This document shows, in pieces, positions 1-7,904 of a stretch of DNA of 33,822 nucleotides (the first letter of the stretch is position 1; each line of letters begins with the position of its first letter). The notes under the pieces were generated by a model. That model saw only the letters and a program-made list of their open reading frames with translations. It made no database searches and was not told the DNA's origin. A program made the translations under genes and the position numbers. Source of the DNA: Planctomycetota bacterium (lineage in GTDB: Bacteria > Planctomycetota > Planctomycetia > Pirellulales > JADFKK01); assembly GCA_022564995.1 (NCBI GenBank), contig JADFKK010000048.1:1-33822 (forward strand), written 5' to 3'.

Positions 1-170
1 TTTGAAGAGGGGGGAGGCAATGTTAAGTGCACGGCATACAGCTATTGAGGCACGAACGGGAAACCAGGATACTGATCTATGTTGGAGCCTACCCATCTAA
101 CATTCCTCCTCTACTCTACCGGGCAATCGTTTCTTTTGTTTTCAATTGAGTCCGACCATTGTCTTTCACC

Positions 171-1607
171 ATGCCCCACGCTTTATCAACAACACGACGC
201 CAATTGCTGCAAGCCAGCGCCGCGGGTTTTGGCTATTTGGCTTTGCGTGGCATGTTGGCGGATGAGGCGCGGGCGGCCGAGGCCAAAACGGCCGGCCCGC
301 TGGCTCCGAAAACTCCGCACTTCCCGGCCCGGGCGAAGCGGGTGATCTTTCTGTTCATGAAGGGCGGGCCGGCGCACATGGACACGTTCGACCCCAAGCC
401 TTTGCTCACGCGCGATCACGGCAAGCCGCTGCCGTTCGACAAGCCGCGGGTGCAATTCGCCAAGACGGGCAATCTGCTCCGCTCGCCGTGGAAGTTTCGG
501 CAGCATGGCCAAAGCGGCCTGCCGGTCAGCGAGCTGTTCCCCGAGACGGCCCGCTGCGTCGACGACATGTGCATCATCAATTCACTGCACGGCACCAATC
601 CGGCCCACGGCGGGGCGTGCTTGAAGTTGCACACCGGCAGCGACACGTTCGTGCGGCCCAGCATGGGCTCTTGGATCAGCTACGGCCTGGGCACCGAGAA
701 TCAAAACCTGCCGAGCTTCGTGACGATCTGCCCCACGCTGGCCCACGGCGGCGTGAACAATTGGGGCGCGGCCTTTCTGCCGGCGCCACATCAAGGCACC
801 CCGCTGGGCAACGCCAGCGTTGCCTCGGCCCACGTGCAGATGCGGCACATCACCAGCCGGCATCGCTCGCCGCGGCAGCAGCGATTGCAATTGGAACTGA
901 TGCAGCAACTCAATCGCGACCATCTCGACAGTGTTGGTGATGGCGCCGCTGCCGGCGCCAGTCGCGAATTGGAAGGTCGCATCGCCTCGTTCGAGTTGGC
1001 CTTCCGCATGCAGGAGTCGATTCCGACCATTCAAGACATCGCCGACGAATCGGCCCACACGCTCAAACTATACGGCCTTGACGAGAAGGTGACCGAAGAT
1101 TTCGGCCGGCAATGTCTGCTGGCCCGCCGCTTCGCCGAGCGGGGCGTGCGGTTCGTGCAGGTCACCCACAGCGACTCAAAGGTGCAGTGGGATCAGCACG
1201 GTAACCTGAAGAAAGGTCACGCGAAAAACGCCCTGGAGGTCGATCGGCCGATCGCCGGTCTGCTGCGCGACTTAAAGCAGCGGGGCTTGCTCGACGACAC
1301 GCTGGTCGTTTGGGGCGGCGAATTCGGCCGCACGCCGACCGCCCAAGGCAAGGACGGCCGCGACCACAACCCCGAAGGCTTCACGATGTGGCTGGCCGGC
1401 GGCGGCGCGAAGCGCGGCATCCGCTACGGCACGACCGATGACTACGGATTTTTCGCCCAAGACGACAAGGTCCACATCCACGACCTGCACGCCACCATCC
1501 TGCACCTGCTCGGTCTCGACCACAAGCGGCTGACCTATCGTCACGCCGGAAGAGATTTTCGCTTGACCGACGTGGCGGGGAAGGTGGTGAAGGGGATTGT
1601 CGCGTGA
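171..1607 (+). CDS. DUF1501 family protein (sulfatase-like fold), Tat-exported
   Basis: About 478 residues, the usual length for DUF1501 proteins, which have an alkaline-phosphatase/sulfatase-like fold and no settled reaction. The ATG at 171 is preferred over the in-frame TTG at 159 because it puts a twin-arginine leader ([19 protein letters not shown]) at the very N-terminus. Family landmarks are clear: '[18 protein letters not shown]' near residue 60, '[18 protein letters not shown]', '[16 protein letters not shown]', '[11 protein letters not shown]', 'GRDHN' and the end '[17 protein letters not shown]'. These proteins normally follow a PSCyt1/DUF1549/DUF1553 gene. Here any partner would lie upstream of the window, since only 170 nt of empty sequence precede it. 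The family call is firm; substrate is unknown. Confidence 0.92.
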   Translation: MPHALSTTRRQLLQASAAGFGYLALRGMLADEARAAEAKTAGPLAPKTPHFPARAKRVIFLFMKGGPAHMDTFDPKPLLTRDHGKPLPFDKPRVQFAKTGNLLRSPWKFRQHGQSGLPVSELFPETARCVDDMCIINSLHGTNPAHGGACLKLHTGSDTFVRPSMGSWISYGLGTENQNLPSFVTICPTLAHGGVNNWGAAFLPAPHQGTPLGNASVASAHVQMRHITSRHRSPRQQRLQLELMQQLNRDHLDSVGDGAAAGASRELEGRIASFELAFRMQESIPTIQDIADESAHTLKLYGLDEKVTEDFGRQCLLARRFAERGVRFVQVTHSDSKVQWDQHGNLKKGHAKNALEVDRPIAGLLRDLKQRGLLDDTLVVWGGEFGRTPTAQGKDGRDHNPEGFTMWLAGGGAKRGIRYGTTDDYGFFAQDDKVHIHDLHATILHLLGLDHKRLTYRHAGRDFRLTDVAGKVVKGIVA

Positions 1608-1621
1608 GAAGGAAACCTATT

Positions 1622-1650
1622 GCCCGCGAATCACGCGAATGGACGCGAAT
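1622..1650 (+). repeat. CGCGAAT-triplet intergenic repeat, copy 1
   Basis: Three CGCGAAT units spaced by 2-3 nt begin with GCCCGCGAATC just after the DUF1501 stop codon. The flanking GCCCGC and GCGGGC (through 1659) can pair as a stem. Related copies lie at 2355-2375 (opposite orientation) and 26356-26387 (CGCTAAT version). Confidence 0.6.
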
Positions 1651-1751
1651 CGTGCGGGCTTGAACGCATGAATAAATCCACTCAGCGAGATAACGGGTAG
1701 TGAAGCTGTCTGTCTGAATGTAAGGAACAGATGGCGGGTCGTTTCATGCCA

Positions 1752-1780
1752 TTCCCCTCTCCCGTCCCGGATTGGATGAT
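1752..1780 (+). promoter_or_regulatory. Shared orphan-gene upstream block, copy A
   Basis: A pyrimidine-rich stretch (TTCCCCTCTCCCGTCCCGG) followed by GATGAT. It aligns without gaps to blocks at 21820-21848 (about 24 of 29 identical) and 13989-14017. Here the -10-like hexamer is degenerate (GATGAT) and no start codon follows 6 nt later; the nearest good ATG is at 1835. A promoter role is inferred from repetition only. Confidence 0.45.
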
Positions 1781-1834
1781 GGAGGCGGGGCTGTTTGTGC
1801 TGAAGAACATTGGCCGATTCAGGTCTTCTCGACT

Positions 1835-2245
1835 ATGAATTCACCGACACCGGATCAAGCGAGATGGGCAGCCGATTCGTGGAATTACGTCGCGATGCGC
1901 TTCGAGGAACGGACTCGTGACGAAGAAGGCGACTTCACGCCCATGCTGCGCCTAATAGACCACATTTGCACATCGTGCGAGGTCGATTTGCTTAGTGCGG
2001 GCACTTCGTTGTTCTATCTAGTCGTCGCATCGGCGGCTCACGTTTCGTCGCCGAACAAGTTAGCTCACGATGCTCCGGCCATTGGCATTCTCCAACTCGA
2101 CATGGGATTCGAGTTTCGCGATGCCAACGGCAATCGTTGCAAAGTCGCCTTCGGCCAAGCCTCTCGAGTGTTAGATGCGCAACTTGTCCGTCTTGGAATG
2201 ATGGTTGATGAATACGATCACCGCACTTCCAAGCAAATCAGGTAA
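1835..2245 (+). CDS. Hypothetical protein, orphan
   Basis: 136 residues from the ATG at 1835 (MNSPTPDQARW). The frame is open upstream to a TTG at 1772, but that extension overlaps the shared promoter-like block and looks non-coding. No family is recognised. It appears cytosolic: mixed charged helices, a hydrophobic stretch 'LFYLVVASAAHV' too short and polar-flanked for a sure membrane segment, and two Cys (TSCEV and NRCKV). Base composition is less GC-rich than the flanking DUF1501 and cytochrome genes. It stands alone between two + strand genes and shares upstream sequence with two other orphan genes in the window. Confidence 0.6.
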   Translation: MNSPTPDQARWAADSWNYVAMRFEERTRDEEGDFTPMLRLIDHICTSCEVDLLSAGTSLFYLVVASAAHVSSPNKLAHDAPAIGILQLDMGFEFRDANGNRCKVAFGQASRVLDAQLVRLGMMVDEYDHRTSKQIR

Positions 2246-2354
2246 GTGCGCTTTGCCCTGTTTTTTCTAGTTCCGACCGTTTCACCCTAATAACGGCCGA
2301 TATGGCATCAGTACCAGATTACGCGAGGGGCTGTATCGGGTAAATTCTTGGTTT

Positions 2355-2375
2355 ATTCGCGTAGATTCGCGGGCA
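2355..2375 (-). repeat. CGCGAAT repeat, copy 2
   Basis: On the - strand this reads TGCCCGCGAATCTACGCGAAT, matching the first two units of the copy at 1621-1650 in opposite orientation. It lies about 30 nt upstream of the PSCyt1/PSD1 start codon, so copies 1 and 2 flank the orphan gene 1835-2245 as an inverted pair. Confidence 0.55.
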
Positions 2376-2406
2376 AATCCCTTCTCGGTTCGAGTAGAAT
2401 ACTGCC

Positions 2407-5079
2407 ATGGTATTCGGCGGTCGATATATCTTTCTGAGCACGTTCTTCGCGGGCGTCTTTCTTATTCTGCTTGCCCAACCGCTGCGCGCGGAACCGTCGT
2501 TCGAGACCGATGTGCTGCCGATTTTGCGGGCGAATTGCTTTCGCTGCCATGGCGAGAAGACTCACAAGGCGGAACTTTCGCTGACCAATCAGGCTCGTCT
2601 TCTCAAGGGCGGCGAATCGGGCGAAGCCGTCGTGCCGGGCAAGCCCCAGGAAAGTTTGCTGTATGAGTTGCTCCGCGACGGCGACATGCCGCCGGAAAAG
2701 GAGAAGCCGCGGCCGACCAAGGCGCAGATCGAAACGATTCGCGCCTGGATCGCCGCCGGCGCGAAATTCGCCGGAGGAAAGATCGAAACCGCCCGCGTCA
2801 CGCAGCACGACGTGATCCCGATTATGCTGCTGCGCTGCACGGTCTGTCACGGTGGACGGCGGCGCGAGGCGAAGCTCGATCTGCGCACCCGCGCGTCGAT
2901 GCTGGCCGGCGGAAAGTCGGGCCCGGCGATGGTGCCCGGTCGTCCGCAAGACAGCCTGCTGCTCAAACGAATTCACGCCGGCGAAATGCCGCCGCGACGC
3001 AAGCTGGTCGAGGTCAGCATCAAGGTAATGCTGCCAAATGAGATTAAAACCGTCTCCCGCTGGATCGCCCAAGGGGCCGTCGAAATCAGCGACCCGCCGG
3101 GCCTCGCCACCGGCAAGCCCGATCCGCTGGTCAGCGACAAAGACCGCGACTTCTGGGCGTTTCATCCGCCCCGGAAACCGGCGGTTCCCAAGTTGAAAGA
3201 CGCGGCGCAGGTCCGCAACCCCATCGACAACTTCATCCTCCGCCGCCTGCAAGCAAAAGGACTCACGCTCTCGCCCGAGGCCGATCGCTTGACGCTGCTG
3301 CGCCGCGCGCACGTCGACCTGATCGGGCTGCCGCCGACGCCCGAAGAAGTGAAAGCGTTTCTCGCCGACAGCGACCCGCGAGCCTACGAGAAATTGATCG
3401 ACCGGCTGCTCGCCTCGCCCCATTACGGCGAGCGTTGGGGACGTCATTGGCTCGACCTGGCCGGCTATTGCGATTCCGAAGGCATCCAGCACAGCGACCC
3501 GCTGCGGCCGTTCGCCTATCGCTATCGCGACTACGTGATTCGTTCGTTCAACAACGACAAGCCGTACGACCGCTTTCTGCTGGAGCAGATCGCCGGCGAC
3601 GAGCTGGCCGATTACGAAAACGCCAAAACGATTACCCAGGAGCTTTACGACAATCTGGTCGCCACCGCCTTTCTGCGGATGTCGGCCGACGGCACGTTCG
3701 CCAACATCACCGGCTTCGTGCCCGACCGGCTCAAGGTCGTCGACGATCAGATGGAAGTGCTCGGCTCGGCCGTGATGGGCCTCTCGCTCAAGTGTGCCCG
3801 CTGTCACTCGCACAAGTTCGATCCGATTCCGCAGCGCGACTATTACCGGCTGACCGCGATGTTCAAAGGCGCGCTCGACGAACACGACTGGCTCCGTCCG
3901 CGCCGACAATCGGGCGAGCCGGGATCGAAGGATCGCTACCTGCCGTTTGTCACCGACCAGGAGCGGCGGGCCTGGCAGGAAAAAACCAAGAACCTCAAAG
4001 GCAAGGAGAAGGAAAAACACCCGCAGCCGCTGATTCGCGCCCTGTGGGATCGCGGCGAGCCGTCGCCGACGTACATCCTGCGGCGCGGAAATTACCTCAC
4101 GCCCGGTCGATTGGTGCAGCCCGGCGTGCCCGCGGCGCTCACCGACGGCAAGACGCCGCCCGAGATCAAACCGCCCTGGCCCGGCGCGAAGAAAACGGGA
4201 CGCCGTCTGGCGTTGGCCCGCTGGTTGGTCGAGGACGATCATCCGCTCACCGCCCGGGTGATGGTCAATCGCTTATGGAAGCGGCATTTCGAGACGGGCA
4301 TCGTGGCCACCCTCGACAACTTCGGCCGCGCCGGTGCCCGGCCGACGCATCCGGAATTGCTCGATTATCTGGCCACCGAGTTTGTCCGCCGCGGCTGGAG
4401 CATCAAGACGATGCACCGGCTGGTGATGACCTCGGCCACGTATCGTCAATCGTCAAAAGTAACGGCGCAGGCCGAGCGGCTCGATCCCGAGAACCGGCTG
4501 CTGTGGCGAACGCCGTTGCGGCGGCTCGACGCGGAAACCTTGCGAGACACGCTGCTGGCCGTGGCCGGGCGGCTCGACCTGACGCAATTCGGCCCGCCGC
4601 AGGGCGTTAAGGTCCGCGCCGACGGGCTGGTCACGTCGGTGGCCGGTCCGAAAGGTTGGCGGCGGAGCGTTTACGTGCAGCAGCGCCGCACGCAGATCCC
4701 CACGATCCTGGAAAACTTCGACCTGCCGCGGATGAACCCGAATTGCATTACACGACCCGTCTCGACGGTCGCCCCGCAGGCGCTGCATCTATTGAACAAC
4801 GCCATGATTCACGATCTGGCCGGCAAGTTCGCCGAGCGGGTGCGCGAAGAAGCCGGCGACGATCCACGGCAACAGATCCAGCGCGCCTGGCTGATCGCCC
4901 TGGGCCGCCAGCCAACGAGCGAAGAGCGGGAGATCGCCTCGGTGTCGCTCGAACAATTGACGGATCTTTGGGTCAAGCTGCTTGAAAACGGAGCCGATCC
5001 GAAAGAAGCCGCCCGGCGGGCGCTGCACAATTTCTGTCACGCATTGATGAATTCGGCTGCGTTTTTGTACGTTGATTAG
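2407..5079 (+). CDS. PSCyt1 x2 - DUF1549 (PSCyt2) - DUF1553 (PSD1) protein
   Basis: 890 residues with a Sec-type leader (YIFLSTFFAGVFLILLAQPLRA). Two planctomycete cytochrome C domains come in tandem: haem-binding C44-F-R-C47-H48 and C144-T-V-C147-H148, each followed by the 'GG[EK]SG..[VM]VPG.PQ[ED]SLL' and 'GEMPP/GDMPP' pattern. DUF1549 covers about 255-470 and carries a third CxxCH, C462-A-R-C-H466, in 'CARCHSHKFDPIPQRDYYRL'. DUF1553 covers about 590-840 (NPLTARVMVNRLWKRHF-like stretch, then ATYRQSSK). Most relatives have a single N-terminal cytochrome; this one has two. It is probably an exported multihaem protein. The DUF1501 gene follows after 32 nt, the standard pairing. The reaction is unknown; polysaccharide catabolism is often suggested. 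Confidence 0.93.
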   Translation: MVFGGRYIFLSTFFAGVFLILLAQPLRAEPSFETDVLPILRANCFRCHGEKTHKAELSLTNQARLLKGGESGEAVVPGKPQESLLYELLRDGDMPPEKEKPRPTKAQIETIRAWIAAGAKFAGGKIETARVTQHDVIPIMLLRCTVCHGGRRREAKLDLRTRASMLAGGKSGPAMVPGRPQDSLLLKRIHAGEMPPRRKLVEVSIKVMLPNEIKTVSRWIAQGAVEISDPPGLATGKPDPLVSDKDRDFWAFHPPRKPAVPKLKDAAQVRNPIDNFILRRLQAKGLTLSPEADRLTLLRRAHVDLIGLPPTPEEVKAFLADSDPRAYEKLIDRLLASPHYGERWGRHWLDLAGYCDSEGIQHSDPLRPFAYRYRDYVIRSFNNDKPYDRFLLEQIAGDELADYENAKTITQELYDNLVATAFLRMSADGTFANITGFVPDRLKVVDDQMEVLGSAVMGLSLKCARCHSHKFDPIPQRDYYRLTAMFKGALDEHDWLRPRRQSGEPGSKDRYLPFVTDQERRAWQEKTKNLKGKEKEKHPQPLIRALWDRGEPSPTYILRRGNYLTPGRLVQPGVPAALTDGKTPPEIKPPWPGAKKTGRRLALARWLVEDDHPLTARVMVNRLWKRHFETGIVATLDNFGRAGARPTHPELLDYLATEFVRRGWSIKTMHRLVMTSATYRQSSKVTAQAERLDPENRLLWRTPLRRLDAETLRDTLLAVAGRLDLTQFGPPQGVKVRADGLVTSVAGPKGWRRSVYVQQRRTQIPTILENFDLPRMNPNCITRPVSTVAPQALHLLNNAMIHDLAGKFAERVREEAGDDPRQQIQRAWLIALGRQPTSEEREIASVSLEQLTDLWVKLLENGADPKEAARRALHNFCHALMNSAAFLYVD

Positions 5080-5084
5080 CAGTC

Positions 5085-5156
5085 TGTAGGAGGCGTCTCC
5101 GACGGCGATAAATGAACAACAGAGCAAGAACATCGCCGACGGAGTCGCCTCCTACA
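5085..5156. repeat. Inverted pair of the 24-bp TGTAGGAGGCG repeat around a start codon
   Basis: Left arm 5085-5108 begins TGTAGGAGGCGTCTCC. Right arm 5133-5156 is its reverse complement with 22 of 24 matches. The 24-nt loop contains the ATG (5112) of the next DUF1501 gene. AGGAGG (5088-5093) in the left arm is a perfect Shine-Dalgarno-like string, but 18 nt from the ATG and paired in the hairpin. The same unit occurs in tandem at 10956-11004. Confidence 0.75.
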
Positions 5157-6608
5157 GATCGACGTGGGTTTCTGTCGTCGATCAGCGGCGGGGTGTTTGG
5201 GGCGGCGCTGGCGTCGTTGTTGGCGCGCGATGGGTTCGGAGAAGACGCGGAGGCGGGCAAACCCGCCAGCGGTGAACATGCCCAACGCCGGGTTTATGAC
5301 TTGCAGCCGCGCCCAGCGCATCACCGGCCCTCGGCGACCGGCATGATCCACTTGTTCATGAATGGCGGGCCGAGCCAGATGGATTTGTTCGACCCCAAGC
5401 CGCTGTTGGACAAGCTGCACGGCAAGCCGTATTTCGACAAGATCGCCGGCGAGGTGGAAAACCCGGGCGCGGCCGGGGCGCTGTTTCGCAGCCCGTTTGA
5501 GTTCGCCCGCCACGGACAATGCGGCACCTGGGTCTCCGATGCCATGCCGCATCTGGCCGGCTGCGTCGACGACATCACCGTGATCCGCTCGATGTTCACC
5601 ACGAATCTGACCCACGAGCCGGCGCTTTTCAAGATGCACAGCGGGCGAATGCTCTCTGGCCAGCCGACCATGGGCGCGTGGATCACCTACGCCCTGGGCA
5701 GCGTGAACCAAAACCTGCCGGCCTACGTCGTGTTGGACGATCCCAAGGGCCTGCCGATCAACCGCACGCAGAACTGGCAGGCCGGCTATTTGCCGCCGGT
5801 GTATCAAGGCACGCGATTCCGCTCGACCGGTTCGCCGGTGCTGAATCTCAAAAGGCAGTTTGACGAGCCGGATGAGATCACGCGATTGGAGCGGGGATTG
5901 ATTGGAAAGCTGGATGATCTGCATCGCCGCAAGCGAGTTGGTCAGCCGCAGCTCGATGCCCGGATTGCCAGTTACCAGTTGGCCGCGCGGATGCAGCTTT
6001 CGGCCACCGACGCGCTCGATCTGTCGCAAGAGACGGCCGAGACGAAGAGGCTCTACGGCATCGGCCAAAAGACGACCGACTCCTACGGCCGCCGCTGCCT
6101 GATCGCCCGGCGGCTGATCGAACGGGGCGTGCGATTCGTGCAACTGTTCATCGACGGCCAGATATGGGATAACCACACCAACATTGCCACCGCCATGAAG
6201 TCGGCCTGCGATCGGACCGACAAACCAATCGCCGGCTTGCTCACCGACCTGAAACGCCGCGGCCTGCTCGACCAAACGCTGGTGGCCTGGGGCGGTGAAT
6301 TCGGCCGGCTGCCGATCGCCCAGCTTGCCGGCGACAAGAGCGACAAAACGGCCGGGCGCGATCACAACAAAAACGCCATGTGTAGTTGGATGGCCGGCGG
6401 CGGCGTCCGCGGCGGGCTGGCCTTCGGCGAGACCGACGAGTTGGGCTTCGCGGCGGTCGAGAACCGAGTCAGCGTCGCCGACTGGCACGCCACCGTGCTG
6501 CACCTGCTCGGCATGGACTACGAGAAGCTGTTCTACCTGCGCAACGGCCTGGAAGAAAAACTGACCGGCGTGCTGGAATGCCGCGTCGTTGAGGAGATAC
6601 TCGCTTGA
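5112..6608 (+). CDS. DUF1501 family protein, Tat-exported
   Basis: 498 residues. The Tat motif 'TDRRGFLSSISGGVFGAALASLL' (residues ~16-38) requires a start upstream of 5158, and ATG 5112 is the only good candidate. The first 15 residues are therefore encoded by the loop and right arm of a 24-bp repeat (reading SPTESPPT), suggesting that the original 5' end was replaced by a repeat. Family landmarks: 'HLFMNGGPSQMDLFDPKP', 'GAWITYALGSVNQNLPAYVV', '[16 protein letters not shown]', 'VAWGGEFGRLP', 'GRDHNKNAMC'. It pairs with the PSD1 gene 32 nt upstream and overlaps the next gene by 3 nt, so translation of the three is probably coupled. Substrate unknown. Confidence 0.92.
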   Translation: MNNRARTSPTESPPTDRRGFLSSISGGVFGAALASLLARDGFGEDAEAGKPASGEHAQRRVYDLQPRPAHHRPSATGMIHLFMNGGPSQMDLFDPKPLLDKLHGKPYFDKIAGEVENPGAAGALFRSPFEFARHGQCGTWVSDAMPHLAGCVDDITVIRSMFTTNLTHEPALFKMHSGRMLSGQPTMGAWITYALGSVNQNLPAYVVLDDPKGLPINRTQNWQAGYLPPVYQGTRFRSTGSPVLNLKRQFDEPDEITRLERGLIGKLDDLHRRKRVGQPQLDARIASYQLAARMQLSATDALDLSQETAETKRLYGIGQKTTDSYGRRCLIARRLIERGVRFVQLFIDGQIWDNHTNIATAMKSACDRTDKPIAGLLTDLKRRGLLDQTLVAWGGEFGRLPIAQLAGDKSDKTAGRDHNKNAMCSWMAGGGVRGGLAFGETDELGFAAVENRVSVADWHATVLHLLGMDYEKLFYLRNGLEEKLTGVLECRVVEEILA

Positions 6609-7774
6609 AAATTACCGACGTCGAGTGTCACATCCTGCTCGTTCCCGAAGTCGATAAAGACGCCACCAGCAGTGCCCAGGACGATATCGTCGTGCTGATC
6701 CACACCGACGAGGGCATCACCGGCATCGGCGAGACCGACGTCAGCCCTCAGATCGCCAAGGCCGCCATCGAAACGCCCGGCACGCACACGATGGGCCTCG
6801 GGCTGAAGGAAATGCTGCTCGGCGAGAATCCGCTCGAACCGCAAAGGCTGTGGGAAAAGCTCTACACGGGCAGCGCCATGAACGGCCGCCGCGGGGCGGT
6901 GATCTGTGCGATGGGCGCCCTCGACATGGCGCTCTGGGACATCTGCGGCAAGGCGGCCGGCAAGCCCTGCTGGCAGCTTATGGGCGAGGCTCGGCCCGAC
7001 CCGATCACGCCGTATGCGTCGTTGCAGCCGACCGGCCGTAGCTTCGAGGAATATCGCGATTCGCTCGTCGCCTGGGCCGTGCGGGCAAAGGAATTCGGCT
7101 TCACCGCCGGCAAGATGGAAGTCACCCTCAGCGGCCCGTACCATCACAGCGGCCTGAATGAGCCCGACGAGCGGATGACCGAAGTGGTCGCCGCCTGCCG
7201 CGCCGCCGTCGGGCCGGAATTCGTGATGATGGTCGACGTGCAATACACCTGGGACGACGTCGACGTGGCGCTGCGGACCTTGAACGATTGGCGGGAGTTC
7301 GACATTTACTTTGTCGAGACGCCGCTGCAGATCGACAACCTAGAAGGTTACGCCCGGCTGCATCACGAGGCGCCGATGCCGATTGCCGCCGGCGAATGGC
7401 AGAACACCCGCTTTGAATTCGCCGACCTGATGGACATCGGCCTGGTCGACGTGGCCCAGCCCGACGTCGGCCGCGTCGGCGGATTGACCGAAGCGCTGCG
7501 GGTTTGCCAAATGGCCGCCGAGCGAAACCGCCGCATCGTGCCGCACTGCTGGAAAACCGGCATCGGCATCGCCGCCAGCGCCCACCTGGCCGCCGTCACG
7601 CCGCACTGCCCCTACATCGAATTCCTGCCGGCCCGGCTGTGCGATTCGCTGCTGCGCAAGGAACTCGTCGAAGACGAACTACAAATCGAAGGCGGCGTCC
7701 TTCCGCTGCCCAAGAAACCCGGCCTCGGCATCGAATTAAACGCCGCCGCGCTCGGGCGATTCAAGGTCTCGTAA
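6605..7774 (+). CDS. Enolase-superfamily enzyme (mandelate racemase/muconate lactonizing type)
   Basis: 389 residues with a TTG start (M-K-I-T-D-V-E) overlapping the preceding TGA stop. The N-terminal capping domain (~1-125) is followed by a (beta/alpha)8 barrel. Likely Mg ligands are D211 (MMVDVQ), E238 (FVETP) and E264 (AAGEW). Candidate acid/base residues are K170 (TAGKMEV) and H314 (IVPHCWKTG), with D287 in 'AQPDVGRVGG'. The pattern resembles acid-sugar dehydratases and cycloisomerases rather than MLE proper, but the substrate cannot be named from sequence. Its coupling to a PSCyt1/PSD1-DUF1501 pair suggests all three act on one sugar-acid route: exported proteins first, this cytosolic enzyme later. 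Confidence 0.88.
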   Translation: MKITDVECHILLVPEVDKDATSSAQDDIVVLIHTDEGITGIGETDVSPQIAKAAIETPGTHTMGLGLKEMLLGENPLEPQRLWEKLYTGSAMNGRRGAVICAMGALDMALWDICGKAAGKPCWQLMGEARPDPITPYASLQPTGRSFEEYRDSLVAWAVRAKEFGFTAGKMEVTLSGPYHHSGLNEPDERMTEVVAACRAAVGPEFVMMVDVQYTWDDVDVALRTLNDWREFDIYFVETPLQIDNLEGYARLHHEAPMPIAAGEWQNTRFEFADLMDIGLVDVAQPDVGRVGGLTEALRVCQMAAERNRRIVPHCWKTGIGIAASAHLAAVTPHCPYIEFLPARLCDSLLRKELVEDELQIEGGVLPLPKKPGLGIELNAAALGRFKVS

Positions 7775-7784
7775 CCCCATAAAG

Positions 7785-7867
7785 TCATCAGCCGCGACGC
7801 GCTAGCGTCCGGTTCCAAGGGGAGATATGCCGCAAAGAACCGTGGGCTAGCGCCCGGCGGCTGATGA
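7785..7867. repeat. Inverted repeat between convergent genes (possible bidirectional terminator)
   Basis: Left arm TCATCAGCCGC-gac-GCGCTAGC (7785-7806) pairs with 7846-7867, with 19 of 22 positions complementary, around a ~39-nt loop. It sits between the stop codons of the + strand enolase-type gene and the - strand GGDEF gene. There is no T-run, so intrinsic termination is uncertain; it may equally be a dispersed hairpin repeat. Confidence 0.6.
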
Positions 7868-7904
7868 GAAACACGAATCCAAGGTGTTTTGAGACAGAGC
7901 CTGG

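Noticed and set aside
2353..4242. 629-codon open frame on the - strand
   Set aside because: It lies wholly antisense to the PSCyt1/PSD1 gene, is rich in Arg/Gln/Val as expected of a GC-rich shadow frame, and shows no domain.
5076..6503. 475-codon open frame on the - strand
   Set aside because: Antisense shadow of the DUF1501 gene at 5112; no recognisable motif.
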